Assembly: GCA_023957155.1 (NCBI GenBank)
Contig: JAMLHK010000004.1
Span: 248,001 to 312,000, forward strand
DNA length: 64,000 nt
Reading direction: 5' to 3'
From: Chitinophagaceae bacterium
GTDB lineage: Bacteria; Bacteroidota; Bacteroidia; Chitinophagales; Chitinophagaceae
Shown here piece by piece: positions 36,219 to 44,346 of this stretch. A program made the position numbers and the translations under genes. The notes under the pieces are model-generated. The model saw only the letters and a list, made by a program, of their open reading frames with translations, was not told the DNA's origin and did no database searches. Positions within the stretch are counted from its first letter, which is position 1; the number at the start of each line of letters is the position of its first letter.

Positions 36219-38396
36219 CTATTTACCACCCAAAAAGCTGCTTACCGGCGATTTGACCGACGGGCCGGACGAGTTGAAGCCACTGCTCATACTTACTTCT
36301 ACGCTGCCTAATCCCACACCGGCGCTTCCGATAGGACCACCAATGCCGGCGCCTGCAGAACCCCTGGCGGTCATATCGCTTATATGGCCTGTACGATCTA
36401 TGGTGACAGATCCCCCCACAGAAGCGCCTACCTTACCTTTAATTACAGTTTTCCCGATATCAAATGATTTACCTGCGCCTACATCTACCGATATGGTATG
36501 ACTGGAAATTTCCCCGGTGACAGGATCCTGGGTAACGCCGTAACCTGTGCTTACGGGACCATAATTCACCTCCATCTTCATACCCTTGCAATCAAATTTT
36601 CCTTTAAAAACCTTTACATCCATACCCCAGCTTACATTGCAATGATCGGCTTCCCATTGTTGCATTTTCCCGGTAATTTGTGGAAACCGTTCCGGATCTT
36701 GCTTGCAGGGCTGGCGTAGTTCATACACATCAGGGTACACCTTCCGTAAACTGTAAATACCTGCTAAATAGGAGGCATAAGCCTGATAGGCGGAAGCTGT
36801 TGGATCGGCCGGGTAGCTTTCTATAAGGCGCCAGAAAATTTCTTCCTGCAATTCCTGGTTCAGCAGGTCTTCCATATTTTGTATATAGAGATTACCAATG
36901 GCTGCCCGTCCGGCGAGCAATTGTATTTGGTAGTCCCAGCTCAGCGCACAAGCCCGGTCAAGCAATTCTGTTCTCTTCAATTCTTCCTCACCGTTTTCGC
37001 CGCCTTCGAGCTTGTTTGCCTCTTCGTGCAGCTTATTTATTGACTTTTGTATTCCCGCAAGAGATTCCTGAAGTTCTCTGTTACTTTTCGTCCATTTTTC
37101 GTCTTCCCGGCGCTTCCGGGCTTCAAAAGAAGTACTGTAATCTGATCCCCCTCTAAAAATTATGGATTGGAGCTTCAGCGGGTGGTTGTATTTGAAGTGA
37201 TGCCTGAGCAATGCGCCCTGGTCTCCCGGCGTTTTCATCATATTGGCGAGATCGAGGTTTTGGGCCTGAATCAACTTGATTTTTTGCTGCTCGGATTCTT
37301 CGGTTAGTTTAGCGGCAGTAGCCGAGGCTTCACCTGAGGTGTGATCCATGTCCTGGAAAAAGGTTTCTATTTCATCGTAAGCAGCAATTACCTGCTCATA
37401 AGAACCCGGCACGGCAGGCGCCCGGAAGCGTTTGGTAATTGCATGGTCTTTCTTATAGTATGGCTTATACTTGGTCCTGATTATTTCTCCCAGGCCGTTT
37501 CCGGAAAGACCCTCATTGGGGAGTAAACTAAGTACATCTCCTGTGACGCCTCCGTTTTCGATGGTTTGTTTGACGTAGTCAACGCATTTGGCTGTATTGC
37601 CCTGGTGTTTGGCCACTACGGCAAGTGAATAGGAAGCTTGGGTCTGGGCAGAGTCTTTTTTGAGCGCATCTTTTAAAAACTTGTCGGCCTTGTCCAAATG
37701 GCCTAAGCTAAGCCATGCCTGCCCTAGATTGTTGAGCAGCGTAGGCGGGGTTTGTGGAAATTGTTTTTGCACATACTGCAATATCGGTAATGACTTGTGG
37801 GCATAGCCGCTCATGGTCATAAATGCCCCGAGATTATTGAGCGAAGCATAATCCTCCGTGTCTGTGAGACAGGCGTTGAGCAGCAGGTACAGGGCTTTGT
37901 CCATTTCCCTGTTGATCAGGTACGCCATGGCGATCTCGCCGGTTTCTTTCCCTTTGTTGAGGTGTTTCGTTATTTCGGTTTTATGGTCGGGCTTAATAGC
38001 GGCATTGGTACTCTGCATCAGGGGTTGCAGGTAGGCTTTGAGCTGCTCTTTGCTTGCCGGTGTAGATGGGATGGGCAGGCCGGAGGGTTTAGCAGGGATT
38101 TTTTGGATATCTGCGGCAGCCTCAGCGTTTATGTCAACACCCATTTTGTCTGCTTCCCGCGTTGTTGTTTCCACCTGTTTCAGCAGGTCAAACATGCCCG
38201 TTTCCTCCACCATTTTCCTTTCTTCGGGGCTCATGGATTCCATCTGTTTTTGCAGTTCTTTCATCGTTTCTTCCATGGATTGCTCCTTTTTTGGGGGCTG
38301 TTTTTTGACAGGGGATTTTTGCGCCTGTGCAAAGGCGATACATACCAGGAAGCATACAAGCAATATTGCCGTTGATAACCTGAATTGTCTTTTCAT
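36219..38396 (-). CDS. Exported TPR protein A with Gly/Ser-rich C-terminal domain
   Basis: A protein of about 725 residues, first gene of a five-gene operon. I start it at MKRQFRLST, which gives a clear signal peptide ending AQAQ. Layout: Lys/Pro/Glu-rich segment with LQKQMESMSPEERKMVEETGM; TPR-like helices (about 150-280, with TLLNNLGQAWLSLGHLDKA); a long helical region; and a C-terminal beta-type Gly/Ser/Val-rich domain of about 100 residues ending SFLGGK. Paralogues are at 42060 and 47053. Function unknown; likely periplasmic or outer-membrane associated. Expression is probably controlled through the operator at 38460. Confidence 0.75.
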   Translation of the reverse strand: MKRQFRLSTAILLVCFLVCIAFAQAQKSPVKKQPPKKEQSMEETMKELQKQMESMSPEERKMVEETGMFDLLKQVETTTREADKMGVDINAEAAADIQKIPAKPSGLPIPSTPASKEQLKAYLQPLMQSTNAAIKPDHKTEITKHLNKGKETGEIAMAYLINREMDKALYLLLNACLTDTEDYASLNNLGAFMTMSGYAHKSLPILQYVQKQFPQTPPTLLNNLGQAWLSLGHLDKADKFLKDALKKDSAQTQASYSLAVVAKHQGNTAKCVDYVKQTIENGGVTGDVLSLLPNEGLSGNGLGEIIRTKYKPYYKKDHAITKRFRAPAVPGSYEQVIAAYDEIETFFQDMDHTSGEASATAAKLTEESEQQKIKLIQAQNLDLANMMKTPGDQGALLRHHFKYNHPLKLQSIIFRGGSDYSTSFEARKRREDEKWTKSNRELQESLAGIQKSINKLHEEANKLEGGENGEEELKRTELLDRACALSWDYQIQLLAGRAAIGNLYIQNMEDLLNQELQEEIFWRLIESYPADPTASAYQAYASYLAGIYSLRKVYPDVYELRQPCKQDPERFPQITGKMQQWEADHCNVSWGMDVKVFKGKFDCKGMKMEVNYGPVSTGYGVTQDPVTGEISSHTISVDVGAGKSFDIGKTVIKGKVGASVGGSVTIDRTGHISDMTARGSAGAGIGGPIGSAGVGLGSVEVSMSSGFNSSGPSVKSPVSSFLGGK

Positions 38397-38459
38397 CCGT
38401 ATATTTTTTATTTTGATTATTTTCAACAAACAAATTTTAAGCATTCGATACAGCTTTCC

Positions 38460-38479
38460 TATCCTTAAAAAGGAGGATT
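38460..38479 (-). promoter_or_regulatory. Candidate operator O1 (operon 38396 to 31542)
   Basis: TATCCT-TAAAAAGG-AGGATT, a variant of the AATCAT-N8-ATGATT palindrome. On the minus strand a -7-like box AAAATTTG (38431-38438) follows after exactly 21 bp. Confidence 0.65.
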
Positions 38480-38493
38480 TTTTCAGGATAAAA

Positions 38494-38513
38494 AATCATT
38501 AAAAAAGAGGAGG
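38494..38513 (+). promoter_or_regulatory. Candidate operator O2 (kinase A)
   Basis: AATCAT-TAAAAAAG-AGGAGG; left arm perfect, right arm weak. A -7-like box TTCATTTG (38535-38542) lies 21 bp downstream, before the kinase gene at 38572. Confidence 0.6.
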
Positions 38514-38571
38514 GTACGGAAAGCAGATTGTATGTTCATTTGTATTATAAACAGATCACACATTGAATTAT

Positions 38572-40506
38572 ATGCGAAAACTGGCTATCCTCCTGCTGAT
38601 ATGTGCCTGGTATAGAGAAGCCGGGGCGCAGGCTCCTATGAACAAGGATAGCCTGCTGCGCCTGCTGCCTGACACCAGAGAAGATACGTCGAAAGTGTGG
38701 TTGCTGATCAATATCGGAAATCAATACGAATGGGACGACCCCGAAACCGCCGCTAAATATTACCTGGATGCCGGAGAATTAAGCGAAAAGCTGGAATACA
38801 AACAGGGAACCATAAAGTTCATCGCCAATTACTCCTACCTGCTCAATCTAAGAGGACAGTTCGACAGTTCGATGCTCCTGAACAGGCAGTCGGTTAAGCT
38901 GGCTGATGAGCTGGGCGATAAATCCCAGATAGGCCGATCCAATGCCAATCTGGGCAATGTATTCCTTAACCTCAGTCAGTACGACAGCGCGGTGTACTAT
39001 TACCAGATAGCCGTGAAAAACTTTGAAGCCATAGGCGATGAAGTGTTGGTAGCCCGGCTGGCCGATTTGCTCCAGGTTGCCTATATGGAGCTGCGCCAGC
39101 ACGATAAAGCATTGGTATATGGTGAGCGGGCCATAGCGGTGCTGCGTAATGCTAATGACCCCGCGAGTCTGAGCGCCGTCCTCTCGAATGCGGCAAACGT
39201 GTATGAACGCCTGAACCGTCATGATACGGCCCTGGCTTATCTGAAGGAAGCATTGATATTGGCCCGGGGAATTAACTATAAAGCACACGAAAAGACCATA
39301 TTGCAGAACTTAAGCAATATCTATCAGAATATGCTTCAGGTAGACAGTATAAAGCCTTATGCAGAGAAAGCTGCGATGCTAAGCCGTGAATTGGGTTTCC
39401 CGGAAAGTGAAGCCATCGCTTACCGGGGCCTGGCGAATTACTATGTGTTTAAAAATGACCTGGATGCCGCCTATAAATATATATCTCTCTCATTGGATAT
39501 AACCAAAAAAGGCGGGTTTCGGAAGGAGCATGCCTCTAGTTTGAAAACCCTGGGGGGGGTGTTACTGGCGATGCACCGGTATGAAGAATCCTACCGGGTG
39601 GATTCGGAGGCAGAGGCGCTGGCGGACAGTCTCATGGGTGAAGAAGTTCGAAACCGGACCCTGTTTTTGGAAAAACAGTTTGAAACCGAAAAAAAAGAAG
39701 CCCGGATACAACTGCAACAGGCGCAGCTCAAACAAAAAAACATACTGAATTATATCCTTATCGGGGGCGCTGCGGCATTGGGGATGATATTATTGCTCAG
39801 CTATCGCAACTACAAACACCGGCAGCGCTTGCAGCAGGCAAGAATAGATGAGCTGGAAACCGAAAAACAACTCACGGCTACCGAAGCCATACTCAAAGGC
39901 GAAGAACAGGAGCGTACCCGCTTGGCCAAAGACCTACATGACGGCCTGGGCGGTATGCTCAGCGGTATTAAATTTTCATTTCAGAATATGAAAGACAATC
40001 TCATCCTTACGCCTGATAATGCACAGGCTTTTGAACGGAGCCTCGACATGCTCGACAGCTCTATCAGGGAAATGCGCCGCGTAGCGCACAATATGATGCC
40101 CGAAATGCTCGTGAGATATGGTTTGGATGTGGCCTTAAAGGAGTTTTGCAGCGAGGTAGATCGCAGTGGCGCTGTCCATACCCGATATCAGTCTATCGGT
40201 ATGGAGCATGCCAACATCGAACAGACCACTGCCGTTACCGTATACCGCATTGTGCAGGAATTAGTGAACAATGCCATCAGGCATGCTGCTGCCAGCCAGG
40301 TGCTGGTGCAATTGCAGCTATCGGGAAAACTACTGTCCGTAACCGTGGAAGATAACGGTAAGGGCTTCGATACCGGCCTGTTGCAAAAGGCACAAGGTAT
40401 TGGCTGGAGCAATATCCGGAACCGTGTTGATTTCCTTAGAGGAAAGATAGACGTGGATTCAGCCCCGGGAAAGGGTACTTCGGTTTTGATTGAGATTGGA
40501 TTATAA
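38572..40506 (+). CDS. TPR-sensor histidine kinase A (NarL/HisKA_3 type)
   Basis: A 644-residue membrane kinase. Signal peptide (ends GAQA), then about 350 residues of TPR repeats facing the periplasm, a coiled coil (FETEKKEARIQLQQAQLKQ), one transmembrane segment (about 391-413), a second coiled coil, and the HisKA_3 dimerisation domain with the phospho-His at 456 in KDLHDGLGGMLSG. The ATPase domain has QELVNNAIRHA, EDNGKGFD and GIGWSNIRNRV. The transmitter half is nearly the same as in kinase B (54229), while the sensor halves differ widely. The cognate regulator at 41033 is separated by an inserted element. Confidence 0.93.
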   Translation: MRKLAILLLICAWYREAGAQAPMNKDSLLRLLPDTREDTSKVWLLINIGNQYEWDDPETAAKYYLDAGELSEKLEYKQGTIKFIANYSYLLNLRGQFDSSMLLNRQSVKLADELGDKSQIGRSNANLGNVFLNLSQYDSAVYYYQIAVKNFEAIGDEVLVARLADLLQVAYMELRQHDKALVYGERAIAVLRNANDPASLSAVLSNAANVYERLNRHDTALAYLKEALILARGINYKAHEKTILQNLSNIYQNMLQVDSIKPYAEKAAMLSRELGFPESEAIAYRGLANYYVFKNDLDAAYKYISLSLDITKKGGFRKEHASSLKTLGGVLLAMHRYEESYRVDSEAEALADSLMGEEVRNRTLFLEKQFETEKKEARIQLQQAQLKQKNILNYILIGGAAALGMILLLSYRNYKHRQRLQQARIDELETEKQLTATEAILKGEEQERTRLAKDLHDGLGGMLSGIKFSFQNMKDNLILTPDNAQAFERSLDMLDSSIREMRRVAHNMMPEMLVRYGLDVALKEFCSEVDRSGAVHTRYQSIGMEHANIEQTTAVTVYRIVQELVNNAIRHAAASQVLVQLQLSGKLLSVTVEDNGKGFDTGLLQKAQGIGWSNIRNRVDFLRGKIDVDSAPGKGTSVLIEIGL

Positions 40507-40518
40507 TTCATGAGATTA

Positions 40519-41019
40519 AGCCACGAAGCCACAGAGGCACGAAGAAATGATTTGTCGTTCCGGTTGTTAAAAAACAAATGAAATGAATTATGAAGTACTA
40601 TCGGCACAAGAAGAACAAATAGGTACAGCCATCGTAAATGCTGCTTTCCGCATACATAAAGAGCTTGGGCCGGGGCTGCTCGAAAAAGTTTATGAAGTAT
40701 GCATGGGCCACGAACTCAGAAAAGCAGGGTTTGGTGTAAAAAGGCAAATTGGTATCCCAATTTGCTATGATAGCATTCAATTTGACGAAGGACTAAGAAT
40801 AGACTTGTTAATAGAGGGATTTGATCATCGTGGAATTGAAATCAGTTGAAACGGTTAATCCCGTATGGGAAGCACAGATTATAAGCCATTTAAAACTAAC
40901 AGGCCTTAATCTTGGCTATCTAATCAATTTCAATGTTTCATTAATAAAAAGCGGGATAAGAAGATTTCGTAATTAATTGAGCCACGAAGAAAACTTCGTG
41001 CCTCTGCGCCTTCGTGGCT
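40519..41019. mobile_element. 501-bp inverted-repeat element carrying a GxxExxY gene
   Basis: 26-bp terminal inverted repeats: the left end 40519-40544 begins AGCCACGAAGCCACAGAGGC, and the reverse complement of the right end 40994-41019 begins AGCCACGAAGGCGCAGAGGC; the two arms match at 24 of 26 positions. Removing 40519-41019 leaves a 25-bp kinase-regulator gap, against 24 bp in the paralogous pair at 56169/56194. No target duplication or transposase is seen, so the mode of movement is unknown. Confidence 0.75.
40583..40976 (+). pseudogene. GxxExxY protein gene, frameshifted
   Basis: The first frame encodes 88 residues: MNYEVLSAQEEQIG, the family helix AIVNAAFRIHKELGPGLLEKVYE (the GxxExxY motif), and RIDLLIEGF. 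A one-base insertion near 40826-40830 moves the frame; the next frame continues as LIIVELKSVETVNPVWEAQ and LNLGYLINFNVSLIKSGIRRF, the expected C-terminus. GxxExxY proteins have a PD-(D/E)XK-like pattern (here VELK) and unknown function. The break is either a true mutation or a sequencing error. Confidence 0.85.
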
Positions 41020-41032
41020 GAACATAAAGAAG

Positions 41033-41647
41033 ATGATAACCAAACTGTTTATAGTTGACGACCATTTTATGGTGATAGAAGGCATCCGTTCATTGCTGCA
41101 AGGTGAAAAGGATATAGAATGGATGGGGCACGCTATGAATGCTTCCTCCTGTCTTGCTTTCCTGGCACACCAGGAACCGGATGTCATCCTGATGGATATC
41201 AATCTTCCCGACAAAAGTGGTATTGACCTCTGCAAAGAGGTAAAGGAATTGTATCCTGCCGTTGCCGTCCTGGGACTTAGCACCTTCAACCAGCAGCCTG
41301 TTATCCGCAATATGATGGACAGCGGCGCATCTGGCTACGTGCTGAAAAATGCCACTAAGGAAGAGTTGCTTACCGCCATTACTACCGTAAGGATGGGTAA
41401 AACCTTCCTGAGTTTTGAAGCCGTGCAGTCACTCCGCGAAACGGCCAGCGAAGCGCTCGTTATCACCCGCCGCGAGAAAGAAGTATTACAGCTTATCGCA
41501 GAAGGGCTCACCAATGCCGAGATAGCAGCGCAGCTTTTTATCAGTGTCCTCACCGTAAATACCCACCGTAAAAACCTGATCGAAAAATTTGATGCGGCTA
41601 ATACCGCTATGCTTATAGCGAAGGCTGCCAAAAGGGGGGTTTTATAG
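41033..41647 (+). CDS. NarL/LuxR-type response regulator A
   Basis: A 204-residue regulator with receiver domain (acidic pair D9-D10, phospho-Asp D55 in LMDINLPD, Lys in GYVLKNA) and a C-terminal LuxR-type HTH (about 138-200: ITRREKEVLQLIAEGLTNAEIA, then TVNTHRKNLIEKF). It is the partner of kinase A by position and is close to regulator B at 56194, with nearly identical recognition-helix regions. It is therefore expected to bind the same operators. An inserted element separates it from the kinase gene, which may have changed its expression. Confidence 0.95.
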   Translation: MITKLFIVDDHFMVIEGIRSLLQGEKDIEWMGHAMNASSCLAFLAHQEPDVILMDINLPDKSGIDLCKEVKELYPAVAVLGLSTFNQQPVIRNMMDSGASGYVLKNATKEELLTAITTVRMGKTFLSFEAVQSLRETASEALVITRREKEVLQLIAEGLTNAEIAAQLFISVLTVNTHRKNLIEKFDAANTAMLIAKAAKRGVL

Positions 41648-41750
41648 GTCTGCGCTACTTTAAAATAAAGATATACAACGAATGAGCCGTGGAAAAGATC
41701 ATTACCGTTATTCCTTTTCATAATTTCATGCCATAAACACCTCTTGTATT
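41648..41750 (+). repeat. 3' flank shared with regulator B (copy A)
   Basis: About 100 non-coding bases after the stop match 56809-56909 at all but about seven positions. The similarity ends abruptly at GTATT in both copies. Confidence 0.85.
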
Positions 41751-41853
41751 CCCGACTTATCCGGTTGGTAATTTTCGAAAATAGATCTATTGGCTTTCAG
41801 TTATTTATGTTGATATTTTCATAATTTGACCGCACTAAATCGGACAAGTCGGG
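41751..41853. mobile_element. 103-bp MITE-like element
   Basis: Terminal inverted repeats CCCGACTTATCCG (41751-41763) and CGGACAAGTCGGG (41841-41853), 12 of 13 matching, flank an AT-rich core without a gene. It sits exactly between the end of the duplicated regulator flank and the start of the ompA fragment. No target-site duplication is seen. Confidence 0.6.
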
Positions 41854-41998
41854 AAATTCTACCCGCTGAGTATTGGTCCGGCCTTCGGGTGTAGCATTGT
41901 CGGCGATGAGTTGGGTTTCACCGTAACCTTTGGCGGTTAAACGGCCCGCATCAATACCCAGGCTGATCAGCTGCATGCGAACATGCCTCCGCCCTTTT
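41854..41998 (-). pseudogene. Fragment of an OmpA-domain gene
   Basis: About 145 bp that align with the 3' end of the ompA-like gene at 31557-31703, covering the RAEAVRTQLTSLGID to NNQRVEF region, with substitutions and an insertion at about 41984 that breaks the frame. The last three codons are replaced by the MITE-like element. Upstream on the minus strand a start-like MKRILIWMC remains at about 42008-42037, suggesting a gene whose middle has been deleted. Confidence 0.75.
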
Positions 41999-42059
41999 CC
42001 TCAACACATCCATATCAAAATTCTTTTCATTGTTTCATTCTTTAAAATAAGAAAACCGT

Positions 42060-44177
42060 TTATTTTCCAAACATCCCTGTACCATTTATGGAACCAGAAC
42101 CTGTATTTAAACTCATTTTCCCTTCTGCACCTGCGCTGCCACTTAAAGGGCCTACACCGGCTTCGGCCTCTACGCCACCTTTAATTACTACATCAGAAAT
42201 GCCGTTGCGGTCAATTTCAATATCTGCTCCCACACCAGCGCTTGCTTTGGCTTCAAGCGGCCCTATATTGCCGCCTACGCTTGCTTTAGGGCCAATGCTT
42301 ACTGTGCAATTTTTAAAGGAATCGCCAAAACCTGCATGATCCATATCCTGGTTTAAAGTGAGGCCTAATACACCAGCATTGAAACTTGTGGTCATGCCGC
42401 TGCAATTCATTACCATTGAAAAACCCATGCCACCAAGCCCCATATTGAACTCACTGTTGAGATTGCAATTGGGGTCTTTAAAGGCAGTAAGCTTTCCGCC
42501 TTTTATTTTGCCGGGGGCTTCACAACCATAATTTACCCCAAGCACTTCTGCTTTAAAAGACAAATCTGTTAACCATTGTTTTTTTAATCCGGCAATAATG
42601 CCCGGCAGTAATTTGGGATAGGTAGTGTATAGGGCCGAATAAGCCATTTCGTTTAGGTACTGTTTTTGTGCAATTAAATATTCATTGTATAAGTCTTCTG
42701 ATTTTGTATTGTATGCATTAAGGTAAGTATCTGCCGCTTTTACAGATTCGCTGCAAAGCGCCACGTTGTCTTCCGATCCGCCTTCACCTACATTTTTCCA
42801 CCTTTCGTTAATTTTTTTCATGGTGTTTTCATATTCCTTTTTGTATGCAGCGCCATCACCGCTTGTAAAGGCTGCCATTTTTTGCAGTATAGCATTTTTC
42901 TTCTGCTGGAGATTTTGCAATACAATGTTTTCCCTCGCATTCATTTTTTCTGAAAACATGGGTGCAGCCACTATTTGCAAAGCACTGCTTTGGCTTACCG
43001 AGCCGGGGTTGGCAATTGCTTTGTTTCTGGCTTCCATAAATTGCTTTTGCTGTTCTTCCAGTTGTTTCAGCATTTCCTTATTCGATTCTTCTGTAAGTTT
43101 TTGCAGCGGTTTTATTGCCTCATCTATATTGGTCAGGAATTGTTTCCGCTGCTCTTCGTATGCTTTCATTGCCGCATAAGATTTAGGAAATTCCATTGGA
43201 GAAAAATTGCCGAGGTTCAGCAGGTCATCACTTTTGTTATTTGGAGGGAAATTGTTGTAATCGCCTGCACCTACCGTGTAGCCCAATTGCATTAGTTTAT
43301 CTTTTCTTGATGAGGTATTTCCCTGCTTAAACGCCGCTTTGGCGCGTGCAGTGGCGGCTGTTTTATTGCCCTTGCTTTCATCAATCAGGCACCTGGTTTC
43401 GTTGGCTTGCGCATGTGTGGCATTTAAAAGCAGCGTACTGTCTATATATTTTCCCGCCTTATCCATATCGCCCAGGGCAAACCATGCCTGGCCAAGATTG
43501 TTGAGAATGGTGCTGTTCATTTTAAATCGTGCATTGAGGTTATTGAGGATAGGAATTGCCATGTCAGGCGCCCCCACCATAGTGAGCATGGCGGCATAAT
43601 TGTTCAGGTTGTCGGTATTGGCGGCATCTGCATTACAGGTCTGCGCCATCAGGCATAATGCGATCTGGCTGCGTCCCTGCATCCACAAGGCTGTAGCGGC
43701 ATTCCCTATTTTGCCTGCTGTAGCGCCTTTCCCTTTAAGCGCCATATAAATTTCACTGGCTTTGTTTTTTGCTGCCGGTAATGCTGCGCTAAAAGTGCCG
43801 TTACCTGCTGTACCGATAAATGCACTCATGCCAGCGGCGGATGGCGTAGCTGCTATGGCCGCAATTTTTTTAGTGTCTTTTGCGGGCACTCCATTTACCA
43901 GCGCTATTGCGGGGCGTTTTGGATCTTTTGCCGTAGCGGCACCGGCTACTGTCTGGTTGGCATCGTTTATTTTTTGTCCCATGCCCATTTGGTTCATCAT
44001 GCTATCGTATTGCCTTCGTGCTTCGGGACTCATTTGGGAAAGTGTTTCGTTGAGCTTTTTCTGCGCTTCGGCATACTTTTTTTTATCGGCTTCCATTTGC
44101 TCTTTGGAAGGCCTTTGGGCGAAGGCGTTTACGGAACACAGAAAAAATGCTATTAAGTAGAAATAAGACTTGAGCAT
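42060..44177 (-). CDS. Exported TPR protein B with Gly/Ser-rich C-terminal domain
   Basis: A 705-residue paralogue of TPR protein C (47053), more distantly A (36219). Signal peptide ends AFAQ. Then LSQMSPEARRQYDSMMNQMGM, the motif NGVPAKD, TPR helices with STILNNLGQAWFALGDMDKA (about 215-290), a Gln/Lys-rich coiled middle and a C-terminal domain from about 540 with several short Cys-containing strands and repeats such as GPLEAKASAGVGADI, ending GTGMFGK. The C-terminal beta pattern with alternating Gly, Ser and Ala suggests a surface or barrel-like fold; function unknown. It has its own operator at 44231. Confidence 0.75.
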   Translation of the reverse strand: MLKSYFYLIAFFLCSVNAFAQRPSKEQMEADKKKYAEAQKKLNETLSQMSPEARRQYDSMMNQMGMGQKINDANQTVAGAATAKDPKRPAIALVNGVPAKDTKKIAAIAATPSAAGMSAFIGTAGNGTFSAALPAAKNKASEIYMALKGKGATAGKIGNAATALWMQGRSQIALCLMAQTCNADAANTDNLNNYAAMLTMVGAPDMAIPILNNLNARFKMNSTILNNLGQAWFALGDMDKAGKYIDSTLLLNATHAQANETRCLIDESKGNKTAATARAKAAFKQGNTSSRKDKLMQLGYTVGAGDYNNFPPNNKSDDLLNLGNFSPMEFPKSYAAMKAYEEQRKQFLTNIDEAIKPLQKLTEESNKEMLKQLEEQQKQFMEARNKAIANPGSVSQSSALQIVAAPMFSEKMNARENIVLQNLQQKKNAILQKMAAFTSGDGAAYKKEYENTMKKINERWKNVGEGGSEDNVALCSESVKAADTYLNAYNTKSEDLYNEYLIAQKQYLNEMAYSALYTTYPKLLPGIIAGLKKQWLTDLSFKAEVLGVNYGCEAPGKIKGGKLTAFKDPNCNLNSEFNMGLGGMGFSMVMNCSGMTTSFNAGVLGLTLNQDMDHAGFGDSFKNCTVSIGPKASVGGNIGPLEAKASAGVGADIEIDRNGISDVVIKGGVEAEAGVGPLSGSAGAEGKMSLNTGSGSINGTGMFGK

Positions 44178-44230
44178 TGCTGGTAATTATAAATTGTGTG
44201 GTAAAAATAAATAATGAGGTTAGGTGGGGG

Positions 44231-44251
44231 AATCATTAAAAAATGATGATT
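44231..44251 (-). promoter_or_regulatory. Candidate operator O3 (TPR protein B)
   Basis: AATCAT and ATGATT arms with a 9-base spacer (one longer than the others). A minus-strand -7-like TATTTTTA (44202-44209) lies 21 bp away from the proximal arm. Confidence 0.65.
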
Positions 44252-44286
44252 TTTAAGAAAAGCCGGCCGCAGATGTGCTATTAATA

Positions 44287-44341
44287 GCCACAGATGCACA
44301 GATGATTTTTTAAACATATCTTCTATCTGTGCATCTGTGGC
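44287..44341. repeat. GCCAC-type hairpin, likely terminator of the gene at 44347
   Basis: A perfect 17-bp inverted repeat (GCCACAGATGCACAGAT and its complement) with a 21-base loop, 5 bp past the stop of the gene at 44347. Confidence 0.75.
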
Positions 44342-44346
44342 ATTCT

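Noticed and set aside
36253-44160. Several plus-strand frames of 60-190 codons opposite the TPR protein genes
   Set aside because: They are antisense to long genes with signal peptides and paralogues, and contain Phe/Leu/Ser-rich sequence typical of shadow frames.
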